Shown here one piece after another: positions 34,113-43,662 of a stretch of DNA of 64,000 nucleotides. The notes under the pieces are model-generated. The model saw nothing but the letters and a program-made list of their open reading frames with translations. It ran no database searches and had not been told where the DNA came from. The stretch comes from Desulforhabdus amnigena (lineage in GTDB: Bacteria; Desulfobacterota; Syntrophobacteria; Syntrophobacterales; Syntrophobacteraceae). The stretch covers positions 3,614,501 through 3,678,500 of the forward strand of contig NZ_BSDR01000001.1 in NCBI RefSeq assembly GCF_027925305.1. Reading direction: 5' to 3'. How positions within the stretch are numbered: position 1 is the first letter of the stretch; each line of letters opens with the position of its first letter. Position numbers and translations under genes: made by a program.

Positions 34113-36017
34113 TCAGATTTTTCGTTCCAGGGCCTGAATCGTCTCAAAAGCCCTGCTCTCCAAAGCATCGAAAAATTCCGGAGCGGCACTGCCTCCGCCA
34201 TATCGCCCCTGTTCGCACCGGCTGAAGAGTTCTTCCAAACTTTGAATGAGTTCGGTATCAACTCCCTTGTCCTTCAGGAATTCCTGGGCATCTTTGAATG
34301 TCAAAGCCGCCCCTTCGATCTTCAGTTTGTCTCCAAGGTAGCTGCGTATGGCTCTGAGGAGATGCTCGTAAGTTTCAGCCTCATTTTCCTGCTCCTTCCC
34401 CAGGGTTTTCATATTCTGCTTGAATGTCGTGAACGCCTTTTTGGATCTAAATTTATCCGGGTCGGCGATTCTCTCCTGACGCATGCGCACAAAAAGCAGC
34501 AGGACCAGGTAAATCGAAAAAGGAAGAAGGAGAGCACCCATCCAGAGGGGGGAGCGAATGAGAGATGAAAATCTAATGCGCTGGTTCTCCAAAACGTCGG
34601 GCCCTTCGTAATTGTACGCGATGCCCTGAGACCAGGCTTCCAGTTCGTTCCTCACTGCAGGGGATGTAGGTCCTTCCGCGTCGGAGGCCGTAACGATACG
34701 CGTCGCCTTGACTTCGATGGGGATCATCCGGCTTTGAGCGACCTGGTATTTACCGAGGTCCGGATCAAAGTAGGCAAATCGGAGGGGGGGAATGGCCGTT
34801 ACGGTATCGGTTTTTGCCCTGACTGTCTGAGTGAATACTTTGGCTCCGTCCTTTACGATTCCCGCAGCCATTTCGTTGGGGATCTTGAAATCTTTTGCCA
34901 GTTCCGCATTTTTGGAAAGGGGCGGCAGCTGAACGTTTTCAAGATAATCCGATCCCCTGATGGATGTAGTCAAAGTGATGGGATCACCCACGCTCACCTG
35001 GGTCGGAGTGGCAGTCACCTCAATATGAAAGTGGCCTATACATCCCGAAAAATCGTCCGGTTTCCCTTCTTCCGGCAGAGGGAGTACCGTGAGGGAAACG
35101 GGTTCCGAGCGGGCGACAAACGTCTTGTAGACTTCCCTGATACCGGAACCGAAGAAATCGTTGTTGAAAAAGTCGTCAAAGGGACTGCTGTTCCGCCTTC
35201 GCTGTGTTCTGGAAAATCCCGCCAATGCCTTGCATGAGATGGTCGATTCAGGGATTTCGAGCACGCCGGGTTTTGAGGCTGAGAGGACTTTGGTGAAAGA
35301 GAGTGTCGTATAATCCCTGCCGTTGAAGCTGTCCGTCCCTTTTTGTGCGATAGCGGAGCCCTGGCCGAGAGGGATCTGATAGTATTGTTGGCCGGAATTC
35401 TGGTCCACCTCGGGATCGGAAAGCGTTACGGACGGGTTTTCGAGAATCGGCAGATGAAAAGTAAAATCTTTAATGTCTTTGGCGAGATACCAGGTTACCG
35501 TCATGAGGATGGGTTCCCCCGTATAGAATCTCGTCTTGGAAAAAGAGACCTTGAGATGAAAATCTTGCGTGGTCTCGGGTTGAACGACCTGGAGGGCGAT
35601 GGGCTCTGTCTTGAAGACCTGGGAGCCCACCGGAACCGAAAGAGAAGGGATGACTGTTTGTCCCAGCTTTTTCGGAGTCAGTCGGTAGCTCATGACATAT
35701 CCATGAGTTTCGATTTTGTTCATCTGTCCGTTGATGATGGTGATGGAAGAGCTGCTGTTGCTCCGGTTCCCCATGGATTCCACCGTAAAGTCTTTCAGAG
35801 GACTCATATCCAGGGGCGTCGTGCTTGACGACAAGTCATTCCCCTCCACTTCGATCTGGAACATGAACGACTCGCCGAGGGCGACGGTTTCCTTTTCCAC
35901 CATGGCCCTCACTGAAATGTTCTCAGCGCAGTCAGCCCAATGAAAAGCTCCCGCCACAAAGATCAGGCAGCATCCCAGCGCTATACCGAATGCGCGGCTC
36001 TTTTGAATTGTCATCAC
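34113..36017 (-). CDS. batD: BatD-like oxygen-tolerance protein
   Basis: 634 residues. Signal peptide, then a long beta-rich periplasmic part with the BatD family start VRAMVEKETVALGESFMFQI, a membrane helix near residue 500 (SPLWMGALLLPFSIYLVLLL) and a cytoplasmic helical tail. Belongs to the BatABCDE cluster often linked to aerotolerance or envelope stress; the molecular role is unproven. Its ATG overlaps the batC stop by 4 bp. Confidence 0.85.
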   Translation of the reverse strand: MMTIQKSRAFGIALGCCLIFVAGAFHWADCAENISVRAMVEKETVALGESFMFQIEVEGNDLSSSTTPLDMSPLKDFTVESMGNRSNSSSSITIINGQMNKIETHGYVMSYRLTPKKLGQTVIPSLSVPVGSQVFKTEPIALQVVQPETTQDFHLKVSFSKTRFYTGEPILMTVTWYLAKDIKDFTFHLPILENPSVTLSDPEVDQNSGQQYYQIPLGQGSAIAQKGTDSFNGRDYTTLSFTKVLSASKPGVLEIPESTISCKALAGFSRTQRRRNSSPFDDFFNNDFFGSGIREVYKTFVARSEPVSLTVLPLPEEGKPDDFSGCIGHFHIEVTATPTQVSVGDPITLTTSIRGSDYLENVQLPPLSKNAELAKDFKIPNEMAAGIVKDGAKVFTQTVRAKTDTVTAIPPLRFAYFDPDLGKYQVAQSRMIPIEVKATRIVTASDAEGPTSPAVRNELEAWSQGIAYNYEGPDVLENQRIRFSSLIRSPLWMGALLLPFSIYLVLLLFVRMRQERIADPDKFRSKKAFTTFKQNMKTLGKEQENEAETYEHLLRAIRSYLGDKLKIEGAALTFKDAQEFLKDKGVDTELIQSLEELFSRCEQGRYGGGSAAPEFFDALESRAFETIQALERKI

Positions 36018-37363
36018 CAGTCCTTCTCCACAGCTCGATACTCTCCTTTGTGAGACTCTTGAAACAGCAGCCGGTTCTCCTTTTCTTCCTGGAGGATATC
36101 TTGTGCCTGTTCCTGAATTACGGCCCGGCCGTTCCGGAGATCTTCCGGCTGTTCTTTGCCTTCCCGCAGAGAAGCGGGACTCTTCTGTTGTTCTCCCGCC
36201 CGAGTCTGCTGCTGTTCAGGCTGCTGTGGCGACTCGGGTTGCGAGGATCCCTGCCCCTGATTCTTTTCCTGGTCGGATTGGGTTTGAGATCCCTTGTCCC
36301 CCTTATTCTCCTCATTCTGCCCGGGTTTTGATTTGGATTCACTCTCTTGTCGAGAATCCTGCAGCTTCGACTGAGCTTCTTTCATCTGTTCCAGGGCTTT
36401 TTCCTGTTCGCTTTGCGCACTGTCCAGTTTTTGGTTTCCGATTTCTTCTGCAGCCGTCTTTTGTGCTTCCATGGCTTTTTTGAGATGCTCCTGAACGGAC
36501 TGCTCCTGAGCCTTCCGTCCCGAGGAAGTGTCCTGGGGCTGCAGTTCACTCAGTTTTTGTGCCACTTCGCCGGTTTTTTCCATGGTCTTCCGCTGACGCT
36601 CCGATAGCCTCTCATGTTCCTTCCCGAAATTCTGGGTTGGATTTTGGGCCTTTTTCCCCCTCAGGGACTGATTGTCTTTTATTTCCGATTCCTGTTCTTG
36701 GACCGCTTCCTGAAGCTGTTGCATCATTTCTTTCTGAAGTTTTTCGCGTTCTTTGGCCGCCTCTTTCTGCTTCTCGATCTGGTCCATCAGATCCTTGAGT
36801 TTCAACCGGGCGATTTCGATATTTTCCGCTGCGTCTTCAAACTTCGGATCGATTTTCAGAGCGTTCTGGTAGTGACGGATGCTCAATTCATAGAGACCGA
36901 GAGCCTCTTTGGGATCGCTCTGCAGCTTCCGGCTGCCCTGGAGAAAGGCCGTGTTCCCGAGGTTGAACTGGGACCTGGCTTCCAGGGATGGGTCTCGGGT
37001 ATGAATCGCTGCAGCCTCATAGGCTTCTTTCGCCTTTTCGTACTCCCCCTTTTGAAAATAGGCGTTTCCCTTGTTGAAGAAAATTTCTCCCGCTTCGGGT
37101 CGCTCCCGGGCTGCCTGTTCGTAAGCCTTCAAGGCTTCGTCATATTTTCCCGCCGAATAAAGGGCGTTTCCATCGGCCGTCAGGCTGCGGGCCGACTCGG
37201 GGTACCCCTCATGCGCGGGAAAGAGGGCAGCCAGAAGCAAAAGCCCGAAACAAATCGTCAGGTGCGGGAACAACTTTCCAGAATAATTCCTTCTTTTCCC
37301 TACCGTTTTTGCACGCATCCCAGCGAGCATCTGCCGAATGTCTGCCATATCTTTGATCCACAT
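36014..37363 (-). CDS. batC: BatC-like TPR protein with acidic/Gln-rich tail
   Basis: 449 residues. One membrane helix (about 32-48), three to four TPR units (GNALYSAGKYDEALKAYEQA, GNAYFQKGEYEKAKEAYEAA, YQNALKIDPKFEDAAENIEI), then about 250 residues rich in Gln, Glu, Lys and Ser that should be coiled coil or disordered. Typical of BatC/BatB-TPR proteins that scaffold the vWA partners. ATG 37363 may not be the true start; ATGs at 37348, 37330 and 37318 are in frame. Confidence 0.82.
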   Translation of the reverse strand: MWIKDMADIRQMLAGMRAKTVGKRRNYSGKLFPHLTICFGLLLLAALFPAHEGYPESARSLTADGNALYSAGKYDEALKAYEQAARERPEAGEIFFNKGNAYFQKGEYEKAKEAYEAAAIHTRDPSLEARSQFNLGNTAFLQGSRKLQSDPKEALGLYELSIRHYQNALKIDPKFEDAAENIEIARLKLKDLMDQIEKQKEAAKEREKLQKEMMQQLQEAVQEQESEIKDNQSLRGKKAQNPTQNFGKEHERLSERQRKTMEKTGEVAQKLSELQPQDTSSGRKAQEQSVQEHLKKAMEAQKTAAEEIGNQKLDSAQSEQEKALEQMKEAQSKLQDSRQESESKSKPGQNEENKGDKGSQTQSDQEKNQGQGSSQPESPQQPEQQQTRAGEQQKSPASLREGKEQPEDLRNGRAVIQEQAQDILQEEKENRLLFQESHKGEYRAVEKDW

Positions 37364-37414
37364 TTATCTTTGCAAAGGAATTCTTTCATCGGAAATGAAC
37401 CCTCCAGCCATGAG

Positions 37415-38440
37415 CTATTTATGATCCTCTCTTCTGCGTTCGCTGATCCAGGGTTCCAGGAAGAGCAGCACGAGAGCCACGGCTAGAAAGATCTGAAATT
37501 TTTCTTCGTAGCGTTTGATGGTGACAGATTCCAGCTGTGTTTTTTCTGCGCCGGCCACAAGTTTTTCATAGATGCTTCCCAGGTCGAAAGTCCCGGTCGC
37601 CACATTGAGATAGCGTCCACCGGGAGTTGCATCTACCATCTTTCTCAGGGTTTCGGCGTCGAGTTTGGTCCACACTTCCTGCCCATGATAACGCAGAAAG
37701 GTACGCTCTCCCTTTTCGTTGAGGATGGGAATGCGTTGGCCTTCCTTCTCGTCTCCGAGGCCGATGGCAATGATGCGAATCCCTCGCTCTCCTGCTTCCT
37801 TGGCGGCTTCCACTGGAAAACTGTCGTGATCCTCTCCGTCGGTGATGAGGATCACGTCTTTGAATCGCTTCAGGCGATCGCTGAAGACTTCATCCAGGGT
37901 CTTCCGCAGGGCATCACCGATATGCGTTCCCCCCCGTTCGATGCTTTCGACACCGATGTCGTTGAGCATGAGGCGGAAGAAACCATAATCCTGTGTGAGG
38001 GGACATTTCACCGCCGCGTTGCCAGCGAAGGCGATGAGAGCTACGCGATCTCCTTGCAGGCGATCCAAGAGATCCTGGATGGCGAGTTTTGAGCGTTCCA
38101 GACGGTTGGGTTTGAGGTCTTCAGCCAGCATGCTCTTGGAAACATCCAGAAGAATGGCCACATCCCGGCCTTTGCGTTCGATTTTTTCCGGCCGTGGGTT
38201 CCATTGCGGGCGGGTGAGAGACGCGACAATGAAGAGCACAGCGAACAGGACGAGAACCCCTTTTCCCCACTGCCGGCCCCGGCTGACTGCGGCATTGATG
38301 TGCTTCAGAAGAGGAATTTCGGCAAACTTTTTGAGAGCCTCGTCCTTCTTGTGGAATCTGTAGAGGTATATTCCAGCAAGGAAGGGAAGGAGCCAGAGCA
38401 GGTAAAGCATTTCAGGGCTTCCCAGATGCATTTCGTTCAT
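37415..38440 (-). CDS. batB: BatB-like von Willebrand factor A membrane protein
   Basis: 341 residues from ATG 38440, which has CAGGAGGATT upstream. N-terminal two membrane helices, vWA domain with metal site LLDVSKSML (DxSxS), LITDGEDHDSFP and a C-terminal helix before the end. Binds protein partners in a metal-dependent way. The start overlaps the batA stop (ATGA). The vWA-vWA-TPR-BatD-BatE order is standard. Confidence 0.88.
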   Translation of the reverse strand: MNEMHLGSPEMLYLLWLLPFLAGIYLYRFHKKDEALKKFAEIPLLKHINAAVSRGRQWGKGVLVLFAVLFIVASLTRPQWNPRPEKIERKGRDVAILLDVSKSMLAEDLKPNRLERSKLAIQDLLDRLQGDRVALIAFAGNAAVKCPLTQDYGFFRLMLNDIGVESIERGGTHIGDALRKTLDEVFSDRLKRFKDVILITDGEDHDSFPVEAAKEAGERGIRIIAIGLGDEKEGQRIPILNEKGERTFLRYHGQEVWTKLDAETLRKMVDATPGGRYLNVATGTFDLGSIYEKLVAGAEKTQLESVTIKRYEEKFQIFLAVALVLLFLEPWISERRREDHK

Positions 38441-39549
38441 GGAATCCTCCTGAAAAGGGTGCTCAGCAGCCACTGCTCTGAGCAAAGCAGCAAAAGTGCC
38501 GAAAGAGCGAAAGGGGAAAACTTTTCAGCATAATCCATGTAGCGAACGGATTCGATTTCGGTCTTTTCCATCTTGTCGATTTCTTTGTAAATAGAGTGGA
38601 GCTTATCGGCAGATTCAGCCAGCCAGTAGCTGCCGCCGGTTTCCTCCGCGATGGCCTTGAGAGTGGCTTCGTCGACGCCGGGGCCGCCGGGAACCCTGTA
38701 GGCGCCCAGGGGGGTCTGTAGGGTCACGAAAGACTCCCGGCCGCCTATGCCGATGGCATACACCTTGATTCCCCATTCCCTGGCCAAACGGGCGGCTTCC
38801 TCCGGGGAGCGCTTGCCCGCATTGTTTTGCCCGTCCGTCAGCAGAATGATGACCTTACTTTTGATCCGATAGTCCTTGTCCGCTGCGGAGTCTGCGGGTT
38901 GTGACAAAAGCGAATGGTCCGATGTCTCGGAGGAAGGGGCTGCATTTCCCTTTTTCAGACGGTCTTCGGCGGTTTTGAGCCTCGCAGCAGCCAGAGCCAG
39001 TCCATCTCCGATGGCCGTTCCATCTTCGTTTTTTCGAGTCACGATCCGGATGTTTTCGATAAACCGGTCTAAGGCGCCATGGCTCAGGGTCAGGGGACAT
39101 ACGGTGTCCGCATAGCGGGCGAAGGTCACCATGCCGATAAGGTCGTTGGGGCGTCCCTTGAGGTCTTTTTCGTTCCCCAGGACAAACTCTTTGAAGATTT
39201 TCTTTACAACTTCGAGGCGGTTGAACTGATGTCCCTCATAATAAAGTTCCTGGCCCATACTGCCCGAACGATCTACGACCATTTCGATGGCGATGCCCTG
39301 GCGCACGTCCCGCACTTCCTCTCTCCCCTCTTGAGGCCTTGCAAGGCCGATCGTTAAAAGGAGAATGGCCAGGATGCGCAACAGGAGCGGCAGATGTCTG
39401 AAACGCATTTTCCAGGACGGCGCACAAGATCGTGCATTTTTCACGGAAGAGAATCTTAATGCGGCGCTTCCCTTGCCATGGCGGGCCTGCCGGATCAAGA
39501 AGGGCAGGGCTGCCAAAAGAAGAAAAGCCCATGGAAATTCAAATCTCAT
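38437..39549 (-). CDS. batA: BatA-like von Willebrand factor A membrane protein
   Basis: 370 residues. N-terminal helices (FPWAFLLLAALPFLI; LPLLLRILAILLLTIGLARP), vWA domain with intact MIDAS motif MVVDRSGSMGQ, a Thr-containing loop in RKNEDGTAIGDGLALAAARL and VIILLTDGQNNAG, and a C-terminal helix. It carries an insertion of about 40 residues (KGNAAPSSETSDHSLLSQPA region) relative to usual BatA. Stop overlaps the batB start. Confidence 0.88.
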   Translation of the reverse strand: MRFEFPWAFLLLAALPFLIRQARHGKGSAALRFSSVKNARSCAPSWKMRFRHLPLLLRILAILLLTIGLARPQEGREEVRDVRQGIAIEMVVDRSGSMGQELYYEGHQFNRLEVVKKIFKEFVLGNEKDLKGRPNDLIGMVTFARYADTVCPLTLSHGALDRFIENIRIVTRKNEDGTAIGDGLALAAARLKTAEDRLKKGNAAPSSETSDHSLLSQPADSAADKDYRIKSKVIILLTDGQNNAGKRSPEEAARLAREWGIKVYAIGIGGRESFVTLQTPLGAYRVPGGPGVDEATLKAIAEETGGSYWLAESADKLHSIYKEIDKMEKTEIESVRYMDYAEKFSPFALSALLLLCSEQWLLSTLFRRIP

Positions 39550-39626
39550 AAGCCTTATCGCATTTCATCCGATGCGTTTGTGCCTGCAGCCATAAAATAC
39601 TTTGTCTGAGCGGAAGTGAGCAGTCC

Positions 39627-40745
39627 TCATCGATTTGCTATGAACTCCGAGTCATCTCTCACTTTCTCCTGTCTGGTCGCATCGATGAAAGCCTTGCAGG
39701 CCTCGATGCTCTTTTGAGCCTCTTCTCCAGTGGGATGATGTTCTGCAAACTTGACCAGATCGCAATGATTCAGGAAATCATCCAGCAGTCTTTGATGTTC
39801 CGGAGAAAAAGGGTTCTTTCTGTGGACGGTTGCCAGAAACTCCTCGGTGGTGAGTTTTGGGGCATGCAATCCGAAACGGTTTTCAATGTAATATCGAACG
39901 ACATCTGAAATGCGCGAGAAGAACAGTTTGAATTCGCCGCGATCCAGAAAATTCTCCTCCAGGATTTCCTGTAGCTGCCGGTAGGCAAACTCATGAGGTG
40001 AAATGGGAGGTGATGCCTCGCCTCCGTTCTTTTTCTTGCGCATCTTCAACCACCAGAACCCGCATCCGCCGATGCAGAGGATAGCTGCCGGCATTGCCAG
40101 GATGTAACTCAAGGGTATCGGGGAGCGGGGAAGCTCCACCGGGCCGTAGATGGGGTGGATCTCCAGCTTGTTTCGATCTTCACCGAGCAGGGAATGGACC
40201 TTGACGGTCAATTCCTCTGTGCGAATGGTATGGGTTTCCAGATCTGAGGAATCAGCTTTGGCATTGGACTTGGTGAGGAAAACGATTTCCATGGGAGCAA
40301 TGTGGTATTCCCCTGCAAGAAAGGGTTCCAGGGTGTAAAATCTTCTTGTTCGTACAAGATTTTCCGCGCTGAGTTGGGGCGGGTCGATTTTATAGTCTGT
40401 GATTCTGAATTCACCCAGCTTTTGACCGAGATCCGGAAACCGGGCTTCATATCCCTCCGGTGCGTCGGCTTCGAGAGTGAGATGTAGCTGTTCGGCAACG
40501 CTTATGGTATCCTTATCGACAGAAAGCCTCACGTAGAGGGGCTTTTCCTCGTATACCCTCTTGATTGTCTTCACCGGCTGGGGCGGCTTTTGGGATTCTT
40601 CGGACCCGGCGCTTTTACAGGCATGAAGAGACAACAGTACGGACATGATGATCAGGACTGATTTCAAGGGAAATATCTCAAATCCCCAAATCGACCCAGG
40701 ACGCCGTAATGGAATTTGCGTAGATACATGTCTTGGTTGCGTCAT
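39627..40745 (-). CDS. Membrane-anchored Bat-cluster protein (DUF4381-like), lipoprotein start
   Basis: 372 residues. A basic N-terminus is followed by VLIIMSVLLSLHAC, a lipobox-like motif (LHAC) at about residue 43. Beta-rich extracytoplasmic part to about 210, one membrane helix (PLSYILAMPAAILCIGGCGF) and a helical cytoplasmic tail similar to DUF4381. It sits between the DUF58 and batA genes, in the slot where Bat clusters keep a DUF4381-type protein. Annotated by position and topology; exact function unknown. Confidence 0.7.
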   Translation of the reverse strand: MTQPRHVSTQIPLRRPGSIWGFEIFPLKSVLIIMSVLLSLHACKSAGSEESQKPPQPVKTIKRVYEEKPLYVRLSVDKDTISVAEQLHLTLEADAPEGYEARFPDLGQKLGEFRITDYKIDPPQLSAENLVRTRRFYTLEPFLAGEYHIAPMEIVFLTKSNAKADSSDLETHTIRTEELTVKVHSLLGEDRNKLEIHPIYGPVELPRSPIPLSYILAMPAAILCIGGCGFWWLKMRKKKNGGEASPPISPHEFAYRQLQEILEENFLDRGEFKLFFSRISDVVRYYIENRFGLHAPKLTTEEFLATVHRKNPFSPEHQRLLDDFLNHCDLVKFAEHHPTGEEAQKSIEACKAFIDATRQEKVRDDSEFIANR

Positions 40746-40759
40746 TTTATGAGAAAAAC

Positions 40760-41635
40760 CTATTTTCTTCTCTCTCGATTCTTGAAAAACCGCACCAGAT
40801 CGAGTGTATACTTTTTACCTGTCTGGATGCGAATTTCATCGATTCGAGTAGAACGAAAAAGCTCGTGCAGCCTGGAGAGCCCTTCCTCGTTGAGGCGCTC
40901 GTACTCTTTTCTGACATGAGAACTTCCGGTGTCCAGGAGCACCGTTTCACCCGTTTCGGCGTCTTCCAGTTCGATCAGCCCCACATCGGGGAGCTGCACT
41001 TCCCTGGGATCGCTGACGGTGACTGCGATCACGTCATGGCGGCGTCCGATCACCCGCAGGGAACGCTCGAACCCCTTCGCCTGAAAATCGCTGATGAGAA
41101 ACACCACGGCCCGCTTGGTGAGCACACGTCCCAGGTAGTCCAAGACTTGAGCGATATCCGTCCTGCCGCGTTTGGGTTTGAAAGAAAGGATTTCCCGGAT
41201 GACTCGCAACACATGGCGCGTCCCCTTGTTGGGAGGGATGAACATTTCCACCTGGTCGGTGAAAACGATCAGCCCGACCTTGTCGTTGTTCTTGATGGCG
41301 GCAAAAGCGAGCAGGGCGCAAATTTCTGCGGCCACTTCGTTCTTGAGCTGCCGGGTGCTTCCGAAGTTCCCCGATGCGCTCAGATCTACGAGGAAAATCA
41401 CCGTCAGTTCCCGCTCTTCGCGAAAGTGTTTGATGAAGGGCTTTCCTGTGCGTGCGGTCACATTCCAGTCGATGGCGCGGATGTCGTCCCCGGGCGTATA
41501 TTCGCGCACCTCTTCAAATTCCATCCCCCGGCCTTTGAAGACGCTTTCGTACTGACCGGCCAGGACATCATTGACGGCCTTGCTGGTGTAAATTTGCAGA
41601 TAGCGGATTTTCTGTGCGAGTTCTCTGGGAATCAT
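40760..41635 (-). CDS. DUF58 domain protein of MoxR cluster
   Basis: 291 residues. YESVFKGRGMEFEEVREYTP and GDDIRAIDWNVTARTGKPFI are the DUF58 signature, followed by a vWA-like fold with FLVDLSASGNFG. DUF58 proteins form the usual partner of MoxR ATPases. The ATG overlaps the moxR stop by 4 bp. Confidence 0.9.
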   Translation of the reverse strand: MIPRELAQKIRYLQIYTSKAVNDVLAGQYESVFKGRGMEFEEVREYTPGDDIRAIDWNVTARTGKPFIKHFREERELTVIFLVDLSASGNFGSTRQLKNEVAAEICALLAFAAIKNNDKVGLIVFTDQVEMFIPPNKGTRHVLRVIREILSFKPKRGRTDIAQVLDYLGRVLTKRAVVFLISDFQAKGFERSLRVIGRRHDVIAVTVSDPREVQLPDVGLIELEDAETGETVLLDTGSSHVRKEYERLNEEGLSRLHELFRSTRIDEIRIQTGKKYTLDLVRFFKNRERRK

Positions 41636-42621
41636 GGAACCTTAACTGTGCCGAAGATCTGCTGAATCAAATCTTCCGATGTCTTCTCTTCGGCTTCGGC
41701 TTCGTAACTGATGATGACCCGGTGTCGAAGTACATCCATGCCGATGGACTTTACGTCCTGAGGGGTCACATACCCGCGGCCCTGAAGCAGAGCATAGGCC
41801 TTGGAGGCCATGCAAAGGGCTATGCTCGCCCGTGGTGAAGCCCCGTAACGAATCAAGTCCCCCATTTGCATTCCATAGTCGCCGGGGGTCCGGGTCGCCT
41901 GAACGATATTGATGATGTATTCTTCAATTTTTTCATCCATGTAGACTTCGTCGCTCAATTCCCGCAGTCGCAGGATGTCCGGCGGGGAAAGGACCGGAGT
42001 GACCTGCGTGTCCGGAGACGATTTGGCCATGCGTTTGAGGATCTGGTGCTCTTCGGCCATGGTGGGATAGGCCACCCTGATCTTCAGCATGAACCGGTCC
42101 ACCTGGGCTTCGGGAAGAGGATATGTCCCTTCCTGTTCTATGGGGTTTTGCGTGGCCAGGACCATGAAGGGTTCTTCCAGGGGGAAGGTCGTGTCTCCGA
42201 TGGTGACCTGACGTTCCTGCATGGCTTCCAGCAGAGCACTTTGTACCTTGGCTGGAGCGCGGTTGATTTCATCGGCCAGAATGATCTGGTGGAAAATGGG
42301 ACCCTTCTTGACGTTGAAATCCCCGGTCTTGGGATTGTAGATGAGCGTACCAACAAGGTCGGCCGGCAGGAGGTCCGGGGTGAACTGGATGCGCTGGAAG
42401 GAAGTCTGCATGGCCTTTGCCACAGTGGTGACCGTGAGGGTCTTTGCCAGCCCGGGAACTCCTTCGATGAGAATGTGTCCGTTGCAGAGCAAGCCCACCA
42501 GCAGGCGGTCGATGAGTTCCGCCTGGCCCACGATGACGCTCTGAATTTCGGACCGAAGCCTCTGAATCGTCCTGCTTTCTTCTTGAACCCTTTCGCCGAT
42601 TTTCTTCACATCGACTGCCAT
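41632..42621 (-). CDS. moxR: MoxR-family AAA+ ATPase
   Basis: 329 residues from ATG 42621, preceded by GGAGGAAG. Walker A-like GVPGLAKTLTVTTVAKAM, Walker B LADEINRAPAKVQSALLEAM, and VLATQNPIEQEGTYPLPEAQ plus the sensor 2 region as in MoxR/RavA proteins. Chaperone-like ATPase that acts on vWA partners. First gene of the eight-gene Bat cluster (42621-33183). The longer frame to 42705 has no ribosome site. Confidence 0.92.
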   Translation of the reverse strand: MAVDVKKIGERVQEESRTIQRLRSEIQSVIVGQAELIDRLLVGLLCNGHILIEGVPGLAKTLTVTTVAKAMQTSFQRIQFTPDLLPADLVGTLIYNPKTGDFNVKKGPIFHQIILADEINRAPAKVQSALLEAMQERQVTIGDTTFPLEEPFMVLATQNPIEQEGTYPLPEAQVDRFMLKIRVAYPTMAEEHQILKRMAKSSPDTQVTPVLSPPDILRLRELSDEVYMDEKIEEYIINIVQATRTPGDYGMQMGDLIRYGASPRASIALCMASKAYALLQGRGYVTPQDVKSIGMDVLRHRVIISYEAEAEEKTSEDLIQQIFGTVKVP

Positions 42622-43132
42622 TTTCAGTTTCTTCCTCCGCAAAAGATTCTCAGTGAGTCTCCCATGTATGCCTGGTGCAAAGTCGATTGACCGTGCCGAA
42701 AGCAATACGGGCGAAATTCTATAAATTTTTTGTCAAAAATCAAGGTATGCGGGAAATATCGCAGTGATTTCAATATTGGATGCTTTTGATAATATTTATA
42801 TTTGCGACCTTCACAAAGGGGGGGCTTTCTCCCGGGAATTTTCCCCTGTGCGGAGTATAAAGAACTTACACCTGGGTATTTAAAGTTTTTCGAAAAGAGA
42901 ATGGCTGAAAAAGGGGTGTGGGCCTTGGCTGTTGAGGAAAGGGTAAGAAAAAAGTTTGGCAGCGGGCGAAAGGGTTCAGAAAAGGGGAAGTACACGGTGC
43001 GGGAAATTATGTTAAAGTCGATTCATTGCTGTGCCGGGATTTCATGCTTCATCGTGATGCTCGGGTTGATGGGGGAAAGAGGATAAGGGAGCATCTCCTT
43101 GGAATATCAATAGAAACAAAAAAGGAGGTTTT
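42622..43132. other. Divergent intergenic region moxR / ferritin-like
   Basis: About 510 bp with no convincing gene; it should carry the moxR and ferritin promoters. A 94-residue plus-strand frame (42802-43086) lacks a ribosome site and family features. Confidence 0.5.
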
Positions 43133-43600
43133 ATGTTTACTGGCGCTGAAATTCTCGATCTTGCCATTCGCATCGAGGAAAACGGTGAGCGCTTTTATCG
43201 GGAAGCCATCGAGAATGTTGCCGATAGGTCTTTGAAAGAACTTTTACGCTGGAATGCCGATGAAGAAGTTGCGCATAGAGATTATTTCATTCGAATGAAA
43301 AAAATGATCGCACTCAGGGAGAAAGATGATTTGGCGGATCAAATGAGTGGCTTTATTTTGCAGGATGCTGTTTCGGATCATGCCTTTTCACTGGAGGAAG
43401 TGGATTTCAGTTCCATTTCCGATGAAGACGAGTTGCTGAAGATCGCGATAGGGTTTGAGCAGGACAGCATTGCGTTCTACGAGATTATGGAATCCTTTGT
43501 CAGCGATGCGGAAACGCTCAAACATGTCCAAAGGATCCAGGATGAGGAGCGCAGGCACATTGCACTTCTGGAAGACCGGCGCAGGAGGATAGCCGGATAA
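43133..43600 (+). CDS. Ferritin-like/rubrerythrin diiron protein
   Basis: 155 residues, a four-helix bundle with paired carboxylate motifs: IEENGERFYREAI, ADEEVAHRDYFIRM, GFEQDSIAFYEIM and IQDEERRHIALL. This is the ferritin-like (YhjR/rubrerythrin-N) diiron family and lacks the rubredoxin tail. Likely role in peroxide or iron handling. AAAGGAGG lies before ATG 43133. A LUD gene follows in the same direction. Confidence 0.9.
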   Translation: MFTGAEILDLAIRIEENGERFYREAIENVADRSLKELLRWNADEEVAHRDYFIRMKKMIALREKDDLADQMSGFILQDAVSDHAFSLEEVDFSSISDEDELLKIAIGFEQDSIAFYEIMESFVSDAETLKHVQRIQDEERRHIALLEDRRRRIAG

Positions 43601-43662
43601 AAAAGATGTCTGGGGGAGGCACCGGAATTTTTCTTTTCGTTTCCAAAGGAGGAAAATGACCC

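Noticed and set aside
42802-43086. 94-residue plus-strand ORF between moxR and the ferritin-like gene
   Set aside because: No ribosome site, no recognisable domain, and it occupies a divergent promoter region.
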